Position numbers and translations under genes: made by a program. From Thermococcus chitonophagus (GTDB lineage: Archaea > Methanobacteriota_B > Thermococci > Thermococcales > Thermococcaceae), in contig NZ_CP015193.1 in assembly GCF_002214605.1 (NCBI RefSeq), positions 310,001 through 374,000 of the forward strand: a stretch of 64,000 bases of DNA, given 5' to 3'. Shown in pieces: positions 63,246 through 64,000 of the stretch. The notes beneath the pieces are model-generated. The model worked only from the letters and a program-made list of their open reading frames with translations, had not been told where the DNA came from and ran no database searches. Position 1 is the stretch's first letter; the number at the start of each line of letters is the position of its first letter.

Positions 63246-64000
63246 GTGGGAGAGTACTTTATTACTCCGGACTTGGATCCCAGAAAAGATCAAGTCCTTT
63301 ACAAGGACGATGAGCACATGGTTGTCTATTTGGGAACTCAAGAGGGAGGGCAAGACGTTGACGTTAACAGCTATCTTATTGTAAGCAGGGGTAGAGGGAT
63401 ACTCATAGATCCCGGAGGGTACAAGATATTCTCAAAAGTTCTCGCGAACATATCAAAGTATATTGACCCCAGGAATATTGAGTATATCTACATGTGCCAT
63501 CAGGACCCAGATGTTGCGGGGAGTATCCCATTGTGGAGAGAAATTAGTGATGCAAAAATCTTAGTCCACTGGTTATGGGTAAGGTTCTTGCCTCATTTTG
63601 GATTTGAGAGCATAGGTAGCTATGCTCATGAGCTACAGGATGAGGGAGAGGTTCTGGAGTTTGGAGCTACAACATTAGAATTCATTCCGGCTCATTTCCT
63701 CCATAGTCCTGGGCACTTCACTATTTATGACCACAGAAGCAAGTTCTTATTCACAGGTGACATTGGAATAGCATTCCCTGATGAGGGTTATTTAGTTGTC
63801 GAAGATTTTGAAAAGCACGTCCAGTATATGAAACCTCTCCATGAAAGGCTGATGGCTAGCAATAAAGCTTTGAAAGTCTGGGTAAGCAAGGTTAGATACC
63901 TCGACATAGAAGCTATCCTTCCCCAGCACGGTGCGATAATTCCAAAGAGATACGTCAAGAAGTTCCTTGACTGGCTTGAGAACCTAAAGGTTGGTGTTGA
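63246..64000 (+). CDS. Flavodiiron/ODP-type metallo-beta-lactamase-fold protein, N-terminal part
   Basis: The frame is open from GTG 63246 (GGTGGG five bases upstream) to the window edge, about 251 residues, so the end is missing. It begins [28 protein letters not shown] and has IDPGGYKIF, the diiron-type motif CHQDPDVAG (about residues 83-91; HxDxD form of HxExDH), [13 protein letters not shown] (about 148-160), LFTGDIG and LPQHG near the cut, which together give the ligands of a diiron site. Similar proteins are the beta-lactamase half of flavodiiron proteins or stand-alone oxygen-binding diiron proteins. Whether a flavodoxin domain follows cannot be seen. Confidence 0.8.
   Translation, partial: MGEYFITPDLDPRKDQVLYKDDEHMVVYLGTQEGGQDVDVNSYLIVSRGRGILIDPGGYKIFSKVLANISKYIDPRNIEYIYMCHQDPDVAGSIPLWREISDAKILVHWLWVRFLPHFGFESIGSYAHELQDEGEVLEFGATTLEFIPAHFLHSPGHFTIYDHRSKFLFTGDIGIAFPDEGYLVVEDFEKHVQYMKPLHERLMASNKALKVWVSKVRYLDIEAILPQHGAIIPKRYVKKFLDWLENLKVGV

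Noticed and set aside
63151-63384. 77-codon frame at the end of atpD
   Set aside because: The real gene here starts at GTG 63246 in another frame with clear metallo-beta-lactamase motifs.

Overview
The window looks like a chromosome segment from a hyperthermophilic euryarchaeon of the order Thermococcales, most likely Pyrococcus; remembered gene content and order are closest to P. furiosus (an inference, no search was run). Supporting signs are the linked 16S-tRNA-Ala(TGC)-23S operon with no 5S, a class I lysyl-tRNA synthetase, the H-I-K-E-C-F-A-B-D A/V-type ATPase operon, AglB, Kae1, a proteasome beta subunit, TATA-box promoters with GGTG/GGAGG ribosome sites, AT-rich genes with GC-rich stable RNAs, and several Thermococcales-type conserved unknowns.

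Layout: (1) 1-3611: truncated spermidine synthase, an Orc1/Cdc6-like AAA+ ATPase overlapping a membrane hydrolase, MarC, and a LEA14-like exported protein. (2) 3612-8820: rRNA operon with long leader, 16S, tRNA-Ala and 23S; long complementary flanks fold into bulge-helix-bulge processing stems. (3) 8854-31373: mixed housekeeping genes: DUF2139, DUF366, a dolichol-kinase-like protein, LysRS, an HprK-like P-loop protein, a methyltransferase, a beta-RFAP-synthase-like/DUF1464 pair, a lone IorB paralogue, two MFS permeases, an AbrB-PhoU regulator, an asparaginase, an internally shortened radical SAM protein, tandem PhoU-TrkA_C proteins, an SDR, divergent purC/purF, a decayed AAA ATPase gene and AsnRS. 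(4) 31374-37560: a composite H/ACA-C/D guide RNA, a lipoprotein, a C/D sRNA, the glmS-aglB pair, and another C/D sRNA. (5) 37529-54381: psmB with a secreted metallopeptidase, TldD/TldE, DUF257, an ECF S component, SufS, HAD/SLOG/site-2-protease operon, an m5C methyltransferase with a flippase-like protein, Kae1-DUF835, SecF-SecD-TrkA. (6) 54506-63173: complete A/V-ATPase operon, then the start of a flavodiiron-type metallo-beta-lactamase protein cut by the window end.

The most interesting content is not in proteins. Three small guide RNAs sit in the gaps at 31.45-31.58, 32.71-32.77 and 37.50-37.56 kb. Guides of the first two can be paired by eye with the rRNA genes in the same window: four predicted 2'-O-methylation sites all fall in the first ~510 nt of 23S, and one predicted pseudouridine is in 16S. 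The first locus appears to be a single transcript joining an H/ACA hairpin directly to a C/D RNA. Other notable points are a proteolipid with one ion-binding glutamate per four helices, a radical SAM protein whose barrel core is missing in frame, a pseudogene whose 5' region carries an IS200/IS605-right-end-like motif, and an orphan beta-RFAP-synthase homologue. I saw no CRISPR array, complete insertion sequence or replication origin.
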